64,000 bases of DNA, from contig DDQK01000037.1 of assembly GCA_002342665.1 (NCBI GenBank), forward strand, positions 37,225 to 101,224, written 5' to 3'. Shown in pieces: positions 41,219-49,199 of this stretch. The position numbers and the translations under genes were made by a program. Position 1 is the first letter of the stretch. Every line of letters starts with the position of its first letter. The notes beneath the pieces are model-generated. The model was not told where the DNA came from, did no database searches, and saw only the letters and a program-made list of their open reading frames with translations. The stretch comes from Prevotella sp. UBA2444. Its GTDB lineage: Bacteria > Bacteroidota > Bacteroidia > Bacteroidales > Bacteroidaceae.

Positions 41219-44203
41219 TTACGTGGACTGCTGGCCTGCGTCGGCCCAGATGTCGTGCATCTGCTGCTTCAGGCGCGTCTCCTCCTCCTTGGTGCGCATG
41301 AGGATCATCTCCATCTGGATGGTCTCGCCCGTCTGCGGGTCACGGCCGCGCTGGATGAAGCGTCCCTGCGTGTTGAGCACGTCGTGCGGGTTGAGGGCAT
41401 AGATCCAGGTGGCCCACTTCGAGAAGGCCGTCAGGCGCAGCGAGAATCGCTTCATGGCATCCTTCACGCCGGGGCAGTCCTTCAGGTAGGTCTCGTAGAC
41501 GCTCTTGCGCACCAGCGGACGGTTCACGTTGGGCCCGTCGGGGCTGAAGTAGGTGGTGGCCCACTCCTCGAACTGCGGGCCCATCTCGGTCTTCAGCTTG
41601 CGCTGGATGATGTTCTGCATCGGCGGCAGGATCTTCACCGGCTTCATGGCCAGCGACAGGTAGAACTGCTCGCACTGCATCAGCAGGTTCAGGTCGGCGT
41701 TCCACTCCTCGTCGGTGTAGAAGGAGTCGAAGAGGTTCTTCTGGAAGTCGTCGTAGATGGTGCGGCTCTCCTGGTAGCCGAAGGGGTTCTCGGCGGTGCG
41801 CTGGTGGTAGTAGTCGCTGAAGGTGACGTAGAGCATGCGGGCGTCGCTCGAGGCGTCGAAGTCGCCGGGCACGTAGTTGGTCGAGAAGAGGAACTTGGGG
41901 CTCTCGGCGAAGGGGATGGTGTAGGGCGTGAGGCCCTTGGGGTTGACGCGCATGTCGCCGCTGATCAGGTTGTAGAAGTCCTTCACCGACGTGTACTGGT
42001 TGATATCCTCGACGCGCACCAGCCGCGTGTATCGGGTCACGTCGGAGAGGGCGTGGGTGTCCTTCTGCAGGTCGAGCACCTTGCCGTCGAGGGTGGTGAT
42101 GTCGAGGTGGAGCAGCTGCTTCAGGGCCTCGGTGAAGAATGACTTACCGGAGCGGCCGTTGGCCTCGTTGGTCTCGGCGATGCGGTTGTCCATCAGGAAG
42201 GCGGCCCAGGTGCGGCTGGGACTCTTGTAGGCGTGCAGCAGGTAGCCCAGGGTGAAGAGCTTGTTCACGAGGCACTGCGCCTGTTCGTCGCGCTGCTGGT
42301 CGGTCAGGCTCTCGCCCGCTATCTCGAAGGGGTGCATCTCCAGGTAGGCGCGCTGGGCGTCGGGCGACTGCGGGAACTGCTCCTCGATCTCCTGGCGCCA
42401 GTAGAGGCGGCTGGTATTGATAAGGTAGCCGAAGAGGTGGGAGGACTTCGCGTCTCTGACGGTCAGCCGGAAGCGGGGCGTCTGGCCGTCGTCCATCGTC
42501 TCGCCGGGCACCCACTCGACGCTGAACATCGGCTCCAGCTTGCGGAAGTCGTGGGGGATGACCGTCTGGCTCCAGACGGAGGTCTCCAGCGAGTGGTCGC
42601 GGTAGAGGTGCAGCTCGTAGTCCTCGCCGTGGCAGTGCACGAGGCCGTTCCGGAAGTAGAAGTCCTGCGTGCGGGCCGTGTAGGAGGTGAAGTCGGGGTC
42701 GACGGTGGTCAGCGCCGATAGGTAGGCGGGGGTGAAGGCCACGTCGGTCAGGATCAGGTTCCGTACGCCGTGCTCCAGCCGGATGAGGGTGTCCTGGCGC
42801 AGCGTCTCCGACGGGCAGTCGGGATCCTTGGCGCCCATGGCCCACAGCTGCACGAACTGGCGCACGTCGCGCGGCCGCTTCCTGTAGACGATGTTGTTCT
42901 TGATGCGTACGATCTGCGGCTCCTGGTCGTTGTCGTCCCTGAGGATGGCGAAGCCGTGCAGGCGGAGGAACTGGTGCAGGCAGGTGGCGTCGATCTTGTG
43001 GCGGCGCTCGCCCGACTTCTCCGAGGTCTTCGTCACCCAGAACTTGGCCTCGACGGCACGGTCCATCAGGTCGAAGTAGTCGTGCATCGTGGGGTAGTAC
43101 TGGCACCAGTCGCGGAAGTCCTTCGAGGGGCGCCCGCGGTTGTCCTTCATCTCGCGAAGCGTGTCGGGCAGCCAGCAGGTCTTCATCTCCATGTACTTCA
43201 GCGCCTGTGCCGAGCCCCGTGCGATGCCGGTCTGGTCGAGGTCGGGGATGTTGATCAGTTCGCCGGCATAGCGGATGATGGCCAGGTAGTCCTGCTGGTC
43301 GAGGCGGGCGGTCTCGCTGTTGAGCCACACCGGACAGTCGCCGCGGGCGGCCACGCAGAGGGCGTCGCGCTCACCGGAGCAGAGCACCGCCCGGTAGTAG
43401 CGGGTGACTCCCCGGTCGGCACCGGGGCGGGGGATGTCGCAGAGTTTCTTCGTCTGCCAGTCGTCGTCCTGCTCGCGCTGCTCCTTGTTCAGCTGCTCGT
43501 GGGCCTTGCGCAGCTCGGCCAGCCCGTTGATGTAGTTCTGGGGCTTGGCGCCCTCGGGGAAGTACATGAAGCGCCACTTCTTGTCGGGCTCGTAGGGGCG
43601 GTAGACCTTGTAGAAGCGGTCGGGCTTGCCCTCCTCGGGGTGCTCGATGAAGCACTCGCGCAGGAAGATGGGGAACGAGTCGTTGGAGTGGAACTCCTTG
43701 ATGCGGCGGTCCTTCACCTTGCCCAGCCACTCCAGGGCGTGCCAATGGAGCCGCTCGCAGGTGTCGCGGGTCACCATCGGGCCGAGGATCTTCAGCTCGC
43801 GGTCGGAGAACTCGCGGATCTCGTAGTACCACTGGCCCTCCAGCTCGTCCTCGCGGGCGGCACGCTCCGTCACGCGGGCGAAGTTCTTGTCGGGCGACAG
43901 CTCATCGCGGATGCCGTACTCCTGGGCGATGGCCAGCACCGCCGCGCCGAAGCGGGAGCGGTCCCACCCCTTCAGGCGCATCCAGGCGTCGATGGCGTTC
44001 AGGTCCTCGTCGTCGCCGCCGAAGTCATGGACCACCCAGAGGCCCGCCTTGTTCTGCCGGATGGTGGCCGAGGCGGTCTTCTCGGAGAGGCGCATCTTGA
44101 ACTGTTTCTTCGTGTTAACGCAGTCACGGGCCTGCGGATAGAGGTCTAAGAGGATGTCGAGGCCTTGCCTGGTCTCGTCCATCACGCGTTGTCTGTCAAT
44201 CAT
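41219..44203 (-). CDS. Primase-helicase, TOPRIM plus SF3-like
   Basis: 994 residues. N-terminal primase-like region; a TOPRIM-like part with LCSGERDALC (about 273-282) and the IPDLDQTG acid motif near 322; then a superfamily 3/D5-type helicase with Walker A GRSGKSFFTEAL near 684-695. No CHC2 zinc motif is visible. Known role: primer synthesis and unwinding at phage origins. It is the largest early gene. A TATATTTG -7 element overlaps a TATACAGAT motif at 44233-44245, in front of the gene. Confidence 0.85.
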   Translation of the reverse strand: MIDRQRVMDETRQGLDILLDLYPQARDCVNTKKQFKMRLSEKTASATIRQNKAGLWVVHDFGGDDEDLNAIDAWMRLKGWDRSRFGAAVLAIAQEYGIRDELSPDKNFARVTERAAREDELEGQWYYEIREFSDRELKILGPMVTRDTCERLHWHALEWLGKVKDRRIKEFHSNDSFPIFLRECFIEHPEEGKPDRFYKVYRPYEPDKKWRFMYFPEGAKPQNYINGLAELRKAHEQLNKEQREQDDDWQTKKLCDIPRPGADRGVTRYYRAVLCSGERDALCVAARGDCPVWLNSETARLDQQDYLAIIRYAGELINIPDLDQTGIARGSAQALKYMEMKTCWLPDTLREMKDNRGRPSKDFRDWCQYYPTMHDYFDLMDRAVEAKFWVTKTSEKSGERRHKIDATCLHQFLRLHGFAILRDDNDQEPQIVRIKNNIVYRKRPRDVRQFVQLWAMGAKDPDCPSETLRQDTLIRLEHGVRNLILTDVAFTPAYLSALTTVDPDFTSYTARTQDFYFRNGLVHCHGEDYELHLYRDHSLETSVWSQTVIPHDFRKLEPMFSVEWVPGETMDDGQTPRFRLTVRDAKSSHLFGYLINTSRLYWRQEIEEQFPQSPDAQRAYLEMHPFEIAGESLTDQQRDEQAQCLVNKLFTLGYLLHAYKSPSRTWAAFLMDNRIAETNEANGRSGKSFFTEALKQLLHLDITTLDGKVLDLQKDTHALSDVTRYTRLVRVEDINQYTSVKDFYNLISGDMRVNPKGLTPYTIPFAESPKFLFSTNYVPGDFDASSDARMLYVTFSDYYHQRTAENPFGYQESRTIYDDFQKNLFDSFYTDEEWNADLNLLMQCEQFYLSLAMKPVKILPPMQNIIQRKLKTEMGPQFEEWATTYFSPDGPNVNRPLVRKSVYETYLKDCPGVKDAMKRFSLRLTAFSKWATWIYALNPHDVLNTQGRFIQRGRDPQTGETIQMEMILMRTKEEETRLKQQMHDIWADAGQQST

Positions 44204-44259
44204 ATTGCTTCATTTCTTTTCTTTGCCGGATGCAAATATACAGATTTACGGTTATTACG

Positions 44260-44490
44260 CTAAGGACGGCCTGTTTTCAGGGGGGTGAAGGGGAGCGTGC
44301 CTTCACGTTCCACCCACGGCTCCATGCGGTGGAGCGAATAGCAGGCCTGCTTGCGGTGGCGGGCGCGGTCGCGACGGGCCTTCGCCAGCAGCTCCTCGGT
44401 CTTCCAGCGGCTGTGGGGCCTCGAGATGGCCTCGCGCTCGCCCGTCAGCTCGTTCACGGCGGTGATGACGTACTTGGGCTCTCTGCTCAT
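44260..44490 (-). CDS. Small basic early phage protein
   Basis: 76 residues from ATG 44490 (MSREPKYVITAVNELTGERE), very Arg/Lys-rich with a helical middle. No family recognised. Overlaps the upstream gene by 4 bp (ATGA), so it is translationally coupled in the early run. Confidence 0.55.
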   Translation of the reverse strand: MSREPKYVITAVNELTGEREAISRPHSRWKTEELLAKARRDRARHRKQACYSLHRMEPWVEREGTLPFTPLKTGRP

Positions 44491-44930
44491 GGCTCGGCCT
44501 CCTTTCCGGCTGTCGGCAGCCATACGTCCTCCGTCTTTTCGCCGTCGTCGCTATAGACTGCGGCATCGGTCGCGCTCTGCCAGAGGCGCCTGATGCCGGT
44601 GGCCATGGCAAAGCTCAGCTCCGTGTTGGCGCCGTTGCTCGCCTCCCAGTCGTCGAGGAAATAGACGGCATCCTTCGTGGCCAGCACCATCAGGTCCCTC
44701 AGCAGCGCGTAGGCGTAGAACGTCGGGAACTTGCCCTCCAGTATAAGACTGCCGGGCGACAGCTTCTCTTTCTCGTAGTCCCTGCGCAGGGTCGCCTGCC
44801 ACCTCTCGTCTGTCGGGTTGAACACGTCGTATCCCTTCGCCCTGAGCATCTCCTCGGCCCGGGCGAACTTCCGGCGGGTGGCATCGCTGATCACCTCCTC
44901 GCCAATCTTTCCGCTGATATATACTCTCAT
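44487..44930 (-). CDS. DUF4406/nucleoside 2-deoxyribosyltransferase-like protein
   Basis: 147 residues. MRVYISGKIG, GYDVFNPTDE and LMVLATKDAVYFLDDWEASN followed by GANTELSFAMATG are the successive segments of DUF4406, a nucleoside deoxyribosyltransferase-like fold. Such proteins may modify or recycle nucleotides. Here the acidic and Asn residues of the pattern are kept, but activity is not shown. Translationally coupled to both neighbours. Confidence 0.75.
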   Translation of the reverse strand: MRVYISGKIGEEVISDATRRKFARAEEMLRAKGYDVFNPTDERWQATLRRDYEKEKLSPGSLILEGKFPTFYAYALLRDLMVLATKDAVYFLDDWEASNGANTELSFAMATGIRRLWQSATDAAVYSDDGEKTEDVWLPTAGKEAEP

Positions 44931-45184
44931 AGCAAATCCTTCTCATATAAAAGGTTCGACAATTCCACAGCCTCGTCGAGTAGCTTCATTGCCCTTTTCC
45001 GCATCATCTCCAGACGCAGAAGACCGTCGTAGTCAAAAAGAAACTCCTCGGCAGTGGAACGCACCAGGTCGCTAAGGCTCCTCTGCAACTCGTCACTTGC
45101 GGCACAGACCCTGGCCACGTTAGTCTCCGTCTTATCCGACAGCTGCTCGCACTTCGGATTCAGGCATTCTTCAAACTTCTTCAT
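44927..45184 (-). CDS. Small helical early protein
   Basis: 85 residues, helical, with a Cys near 10 and 14 (ECLNPKCEQL) and an Leu/Glu-rich body. No family recognised. Overlaps both neighbours by 4 bp. Confidence 0.55.
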   Translation of the reverse strand: MKKFEECLNPKCEQLSDKTETNVARVCAASDELQRSLSDLVRSTAEEFLFDYDGLLRLEMMRKRAMKLLDEAVELSNLLYEKDLL

Positions 45185-45378
45185 AGTTCATCAGTCTTGT
45201 CATATCCATAGAAGATTATTTTGATATCTTTTCTGTTTCTTATCGACGGCAGCTGCTCTTCCACCCAGGCCACTACCTGCACAAGATCTATCTTGAAAAG
45301 GGGGTTGAACGGATAGTGCAGCGTCTTGTAGAACCTGCCCCCCCCATCCTTCATGACGTCTATCTTCAGTATCTCCAT
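45181..45378 (-). CDS. Small early protein
   Basis: 65 residues from ATG 45378 (MEILKIDVMKDGGGRFYKTL); a TTG at 45405 is also in frame. Basic, mixed alpha/beta, no recognised motif. It is the first of four coupled genes down to 44260. Confidence 0.5.
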   Translation of the reverse strand: MEILKIDVMKDGGGRFYKTLHYPFNPLFKIDLVQVVAWVEEQLPSIRNRKDIKIIFYGYDKTDEL

Positions 45379-45429
45379 ATCAATCGAATTTACAGTGTCA
45401 GACAAAGCATCTCGCGCTCTTTTCCATCG

Positions 45430-45464
45430 GCGGCAACCACCTTGCTCAGCAAGGCTGTTGCCGC
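45430..45464. other. Strong two-part hairpin between early genes
   Basis: GCGGCAAC/GTTGCCGC and inner CTTGC/GCAAG around a 3-nt loop, with a 3x3 internal loop, directly after the antirepressor-type gene. No U run follows on the minus strand, so it is probably a mRNA processing or stability element. Confidence 0.6.
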
Positions 45465-45471
45465 AATGTTC

Positions 45472-46011
45472 TTACTCAAATCCCGGAATCGTTAGCTGGC
45501 GACTGTTAGCCTGGTATTCCTCGAAGGTCATGGCCAGCGCCTTGCTCAGTTCGTTCTCGGCCACCTTCAGCTCGCTCTTGGCGATGCGCAGCTGCTCCAG
45601 CTTCTCGTCGCAGGTCTCCTTGGCCATAGCCACCGCCTTCTCCTTCTTCCGCGAGAAGTCCACACGGCTGAAGAAGTAGTCGTAGAGGATGTCGTTGCAC
45701 TTCTTTTGATACTCCATCAGATTTTCGCGTACCTCCTCCTTCACGTTGTTTGGGTTGATGGAGAAAAGCCACGAGGGGAAGTAACGGAGCGGCAAGCATA
45801 CCATCTCATAGGTCTTCCCGTCGGCCCCAGTTGTTGAGCTCAGCCCAATAACTGAACTGTAAAGAGGATGCTCCTTCAGCTTCGCAAATTGGCCCGGATA
45901 ATCCACTCCGAGGATTTCACACACTGGCTTTACGGCCACTAACTGCTCTCTGCCATCAGCCACTACCTGGAGGCTGATGCCGTTGATAATTGCTACATTG
46001 ATTGTACTCAT
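45472..46011 (-). CDS. Phage antirepressor N-terminal (P22_AR_N) protein
   Basis: 179 residues. The N-terminal 110 residues with VAIINGISLQVVADGREQLV, KPVCEILGVDYPGQFAKL and LPLRYFPSWLFSINP match the P22_AR_N domain of phage antirepressors. The C-terminal half is coiled coil. Known members bind or counter repressors during induction. It has a 23-bp leader repeat that occurs again before the gene at 46110-46425. Confidence 0.8.
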   Translation of the reverse strand: MSTINVAIINGISLQVVADGREQLVAVKPVCEILGVDYPGQFAKLKEHPLYSSVIGLSSTTGADGKTYEMVCLPLRYFPSWLFSINPNNVKEEVRENLMEYQKKCNDILYDYFFSRVDFSRKKEKAVAMAKETCDEKLEQLRIAKSELKVAENELSKALAMTFEEYQANSRQLTIPGFE

Positions 46012-46040
46012 AGTTTGAATAGTTTTGAAAATATAAATCA

Positions 46041-46103
46041 GGTGCGCCCGGGGGCGTCAACCAAGGCCTACGACTGCCCGCACCAGCATCCCCCGGACGC
46101 ACC
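46041..46103. other. Large imperfect hairpin between early genes
   Basis: GGTGCGCCCGGGGG (46041-46054) pairs with CCCCCGGACGCACC (46090-46103) with one mismatch; the loop is about 35 nt. It lies in the spacer upstream of the antirepressor gene. Confidence 0.55.
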
Positions 46104-46109
46104 TTTGGG

Positions 46110-46425
46110 TCACTCTGAGGGATAGCTGCCTATCGGGTTCAGTTCGGTCATCTCATGCTTCAGGTCGTGACAGAGGCGGTTGATGGCCTTCCGCTCCTGC
46201 TCGATGTCCAGGGCCTCAATCTTCAGGGCTTTCAGGTTGGCCTTGAGCCCTTCTATCTGCACTCCGATTAGCTCCCGCTTGCGGCTTATCTCGCGCAGTT
46301 TGTCGAGGAACGGGCGGTTCTGCTGCGACTGCCATGCGTTCAGCTGGTTCATGTACCTATCAAACTCCCTTTGGCTACCCACTTTTAGGGGGGGGGTAAA
46401 TTTCCCTTAATTCTTTCGTGTCCAT
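46110..46425 (-). CDS. Coiled-coil early protein broken by a C9 tract
   Basis: The gene starts at ATG 46425 behind the 23-bp leader repeat and begins MDTKELREIYPPP. A run of nine C (46388-46396) then puts it out of frame, and TAA follows at once. With ten (or seven) C the frame would continue into KVGSQREFDRYMNQLNAWQS and the coiled coil to 46110. As it stands only the downstream part can be read from a GTG near 46382. Phase variation, transcriptional slippage or a sequencing error could each explain it. No recognised function. Confidence 0.6.
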
Positions 46426-46471
46426 AATTTGAATAGTTTTGAAAATATAATTATTTACGGGATGTATCTTT

Positions 46472-47152
46472 TCATAATCTCTTGTCTCTGGTTACTCTCC
46501 ATAGTTGCTCCAGCGGGGCGTAGTCGATGCCGTCGACCACCAGCCGCATGTCCTTTGGCATGTGCAGGTAATAGTACTCGTTGCCATAGCGCTTGGTGCG
46601 GATGATGCCCTTGCAGAATGCCGTCATGTTCATCACCATACGCCCTGCGGCGACCTTCGTCAGCAGGCAGGCCACGGCCTCGCGGCTGTAGATGACTGAC
46701 GTCCGCAAGCCCAGACGGACGGTGTGGCAGGCGTAGTAAATCAGGTGGGGCAGCAGGCTGCGCTCGATGTACTCGGCGAGCGGCGCGATGTCGCCCGTCT
46801 GGTAGTAGTCGTAGAGCAGCAGCCCCTCCTCGCAGTTCGAGGCAGCCATCTGCTCGTAGCGGGCCGCCATGTCGCGGCGCTGCTCGGCGCGCAGCCAGTC
46901 GGCATCGTGGTCGGTGGGCAGGATGCGCTTGGAGAGTACGGCATTCAGCCAGGTCTCGCAGTCGTAGCGGTTGGAGCTGCGGTGGCGATACTTCTCGCCC
47001 TGCACCTGGATCACCGCCTCGTAGCGGTTGTCGGCACGCTGCCCGTCGGGAGCCTGTCCCCTCGAACAACCGTACCGGCCGATGTGACCCGTGCGCCTCC
47101 GCGTGTCCTCGGTCCACTCGTCGACCGTCAGTTGGTAGTGTTCCTTATTCAT
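46472..47152 (-). CDS. Hypothetical early phage protein
   Basis: 226 residues. The N-terminal part contains VQGEKYRHRSSNRYDCETWL, which resembles a small DNA-binding patch of AP2/integrase type, but the likeness is weak. The rest is helical. Overlaps the next gene by 4 bp (ATGA). Function unknown. Confidence 0.5.
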   Translation of the reverse strand: MNKEHYQLTVDEWTEDTRRRTGHIGRYGCSRGQAPDGQRADNRYEAVIQVQGEKYRHRSSNRYDCETWLNAVLSKRILPTDHDADWLRAEQRRDMAARYEQMAASNCEEGLLLYDYYQTGDIAPLAEYIERSLLPHLIYYACHTVRLGLRTSVIYSREAVACLLTKVAAGRMVMNMTAFCKGIIRTKRYGNEYYYLHMPKDMRLVVDGIDYAPLEQLWRVTRDKRL

Positions 47153-47361
47153 ATTCTCTCCTTCTTCTTCCAGTAGACCCTATTCTGGCGCAGCTTCTCC
47201 TGCTTCCACTGCTCGTCCATCATCCGGTGGACGAACCGCATCGCGCCGATCTCATCCAGTGCGTGGCCGAGGTCGGTGACGGGAAGCTCAGCCAGCTGCT
47301 CGCCCGTCAGGGCTATGGGTAGCTTATTCATCCGTGCCGGTCCGTGAAAAACCGTGGCCAT
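47149..47361 (-). CDS. Small early phage protein
   Basis: 70 residues, helical, with a Lys/Arg-rich end (QNRVYWKKKERI). ATG 47361 overlaps the stop of the preceding gene (TGATG). An internal ATG at 47331 is possible. No family recognised. Confidence 0.5.
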   Translation of the reverse strand: MATVFHGPARMNKLPIALTGEQLAELPVTDLGHALDEIGAMRFVHRMMDEQWKQEKLRQNRVYWKKKERI

Positions 47362-47618
47362 CAGAATGTCAGGTCGAAGTCCGCGTCGCGGCGGTAGTCC
47401 AGGTACTCGGGACGGCTCACCACCGTGCAGCCCTCCACGTTCGGGTTGATCTCAAAGCTGAATCCGCGGCCCTGCGCGTCCCACATGACGTAGGTCAGCT
47501 CGCCCATCCGGGCATAGACGGCACCCACGCCGCCGTTGAGCTGGTAGCCGTATTTCAGCACCTCCAGCCCCTGCACGCCCAGTGCCTCGATGGCTTGTTC
47601 GAAGTCTCTCTTGCTCAT
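47361..47618 (-). CDS. Small early phage protein
   Basis: 85 residues from ATG 47618 (MSKRDFEQAIEALGVQGLEV). Mixed alpha/beta with a Tyr-rich middle. It overlaps the next gene and lies downstream of the LuxR-type regulator. A longer open frame to 48182 overlaps that regulator and is not supported. Function unknown. Confidence 0.55.
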   Translation of the reverse strand: MSKRDFEQAIEALGVQGLEVLKYGYQLNGGVGAVYARMGELTYVMWDAQGRGFSFEINPNVEGCTVVSRPEYLDYRRDADFDLTF

Positions 47619-47917
47619 ATAGTTTTCTTTTTCGTCGGTAGTACTCTTTTCAAAGAGGGCTCCGGAGAGCCCCCGTAAGAAAGCATAGACCTGCGGGACT
47701 CGCACCCGCCCGGCTGCCTTTTCAGCCGTTTTTCTGATTGTTAATATATAATGCCCTCGCGGGCTTCTTTGTCTCCTGAATCCTGAATAACAATCTTGTT
47801 TACCTTTCCGCCAAGTACCTATATCTGATCTATGGATAACAAAATTCTTCGAGTGCCGCTGCACACCAGTCTTGCTTATTACATAAATGATTAAAAACTC
47901 TCTTGCGAGTGGCGTCG
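47619..47917. other. 299-bp spacer with tRNA-like fragment
   Basis: No supported gene. On the minus strand GCGGG-TGCGAGT-CCCGC (about 47691-47707) looks like a tRNA T-arm, preceded by the hairpin CGGCTG-AAAAGG-CAGCCG, but no matching acceptor strand or anticodon arm is present. Read on the plus strand the same hairpin is followed by TTTTT and looks like a terminator. Confidence 0.4.
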
Positions 47918-48493
47918 TCACGTCTGCTGGGGCTTCAGCCGGCCATGGTAGTAGGCGGCCAGCTCCACCGTCGAGCGCAGGCCCAGCTTCGCCAGGATGT
48001 TCCGGCGGTGATGGTCTACCGTCACCTTGGCTATCGACAGCCGCTCGGCGATCTCCCATGACTGCAGACCGTCGGCCAGCAGCGGCAGCAGCTCCTGCTC
48101 GCGGGAGGTGAGACCCGTCGAGAGGGTGGGGCCGCAGATCGTGCCCTCCCACCGGCAGTCGCCGGCACCCATCAGCGGGCACTTCATCTGCTCGAAGTGC
48201 AGCAGGCCGTCGCCGTCGATGTCGAGCGTCTGCGTGTCGTAGTCGCCCAGGTTGCAGCGGATGAAGCGGCTCACCATCTGGAACTCATACCAGGCACGGT
48301 TGCGCTCCGAGCGGCTGTAGATGTCGCTCAGGGCCTCGAAGGCCTCGGGATAACGGGTGCGGATGAGCGACAGCAGCGTTCCTACAAGGTCGCGATCCTG
48401 CTCCGTGAGCTCTCTCACGGCCACGCCCTGCCGCTTGTACATCACGCACCCGTCGGGCGTCTTGAAGAACTCTATGTTTCGTAAAGTCTCCAT
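47918..48493 (-). CDS. LuxR-type helix-turn-helix regulator
   Basis: 191 residues. The C-terminal 65 residues LTSREQELLPLLADGLQSWE ... SIAKVTVDHHRRNILAKLGL are a LuxR/GerE helix-turn-helix. The N-terminal 120 residues have no receiver Asp pattern I can identify. It lies next to the small Cro-like gene and likely controls early genes. Proteins like it are common in Bacteroidota mobile elements. Confidence 0.8.
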   Translation of the reverse strand: METLRNIEFFKTPDGCVMYKRQGVAVRELTEQDRDLVGTLLSLIRTRYPEAFEALSDIYSRSERNRAWYEFQMVSRFIRCNLGDYDTQTLDIDGDGLLHFEQMKCPLMGAGDCRWEGTICGPTLSTGLTSREQELLPLLADGLQSWEIAERLSIAKVTVDHHRRNILAKLGLRSTVELAAYYHGRLKPQQT

Positions 48494-48505
48494 GCGAAGG
48501 CCTCC

Positions 48506-48718
48506 CTATTTTGCATCGGGGAAGAGTTCCTCCTCCGGTATGTTCAACACGCCGCTGATCGTCTTGCGCTCCAGCTTGTTGGGCGTGGAGCGTCCGCCAA
48601 TCCAGTTGTAGATCACCACCTCGCTCTTGCATACGGCTTCGGCAAGCTCCTTGACCTTGCGTCCCTTCTCACTCATCCTCTCAGATGAAAGACTGTTCAT
48701 GTAGTCACTGAATACCAT
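48506..48718 (-). CDS. Cro/C1-type helix-turn-helix regulator
   Basis: 70 residues. KVKELAEAVCKSEVVIYNWI is a typical HTH pattern, followed by a short dimerisation tail. The gene is divergent from the 48887 regulator, with promoters between them, so it may be the Cro-like arm of the lysogeny switch. Inference from context. Confidence 0.7.
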   Translation of the reverse strand: MVFSDYMNSLSSERMSEKGRKVKELAEAVCKSEVVIYNWIGGRSTPNKLERKTISGVLNIPEEELFPDAK

Positions 48719-48743
48719 TTTCTAAAACTTTTCGTTAAAAACC

Positions 48744-48827
48744 TTTGTTCATTAAAATAAAATGCCTACCTTTGTATCGGAAATAAACTAATTCGAGTGC
48801 AAAGATAGTATTTTTATTCTATACAAA
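48744..48827. promoter_or_regulatory. Divergent promoters of the lysogeny switch
   Basis: Plus strand: TTTG (48744-48747), 19-bp spacer, TACCTTTG (48767-48774), driving the repressor-like genes at 48887 and 49200. Minus strand: TATCTTTG (48800-48807) with TTTG at 48824-48827, a short 16-bp spacer, driving the Cro-like gene. The two overlap in the same 85 bp. Confidence 0.65.
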
Positions 48828-48886
48828 AGAGTAATCGTTCTATCTTTAACACTAATTTAACATAATAATAGAGTGTTTACACAACT

Positions 48887-49192
48887 ATGACGGGAAAAGA
48901 GTTGCAGACTATCATCATCCGCTCAGGAAAGACCCAGAAGGAACTCGCCGAGAAGCTGGGGATGCATCCCACCCAGTGGCGTACCTATTTCGGGCAGGAC
49001 GACATAAAGTCAGGCATCATAGAGAAGGTGGCCGGACTGCTTGGGGTCACCATGGCCGAAATGTACGGGGAGGAGGGGAGTCAGGGCGACTCTCGCCTCA
49101 TGGAGATGATCCAGTCGCGTGACCGCCAGCTCGACAAGAGCCAGGAGCAGATCGACAGGCTCATCCGCATCATAGAGAAGATGAAACAATAA
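48887..49192 (+). CDS. Phage repressor-like HTH protein
   Basis: 101 residues. An N-terminal HTH (GKTQKELAEKLGMHPTQWRT) with a coiled-coil C-terminus (SRDRQLDKSQEQIDRLIRII). The first 60 residues are similar to the first 60 of the next gene, so the two are probably paralogues. It is the first gene of the plus-strand right-end operon and a good candidate for the prophage repressor. Confidence 0.7.
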   Translation: MTGKELQTIIIRSGKTQKELAEKLGMHPTQWRTYFGQDDIKSGIIEKVAGLLGVTMAEMYGEEGSQGDSRLMEMIQSRDRQLDKSQEQIDRLIRIIEKMKQ

Positions 49193-49199
49193 CAGCCGC

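Larger units (their letters stand above)
46014..46450. repeat. 23-bp direct repeat in two gene leaders
   Basis: A 23-bp perfect repeat at 46014-46036 and 46428-46450, each just upstream of an ATG on the minus strand. Probably a shared ribosome-binding or promoter leader. Confidence 0.8.

Noticed and set aside
47660..47760. Functional phage tRNA
   Set aside because: Only a T-arm-like part exists; no acceptor stem or anticodon arm can be drawn.
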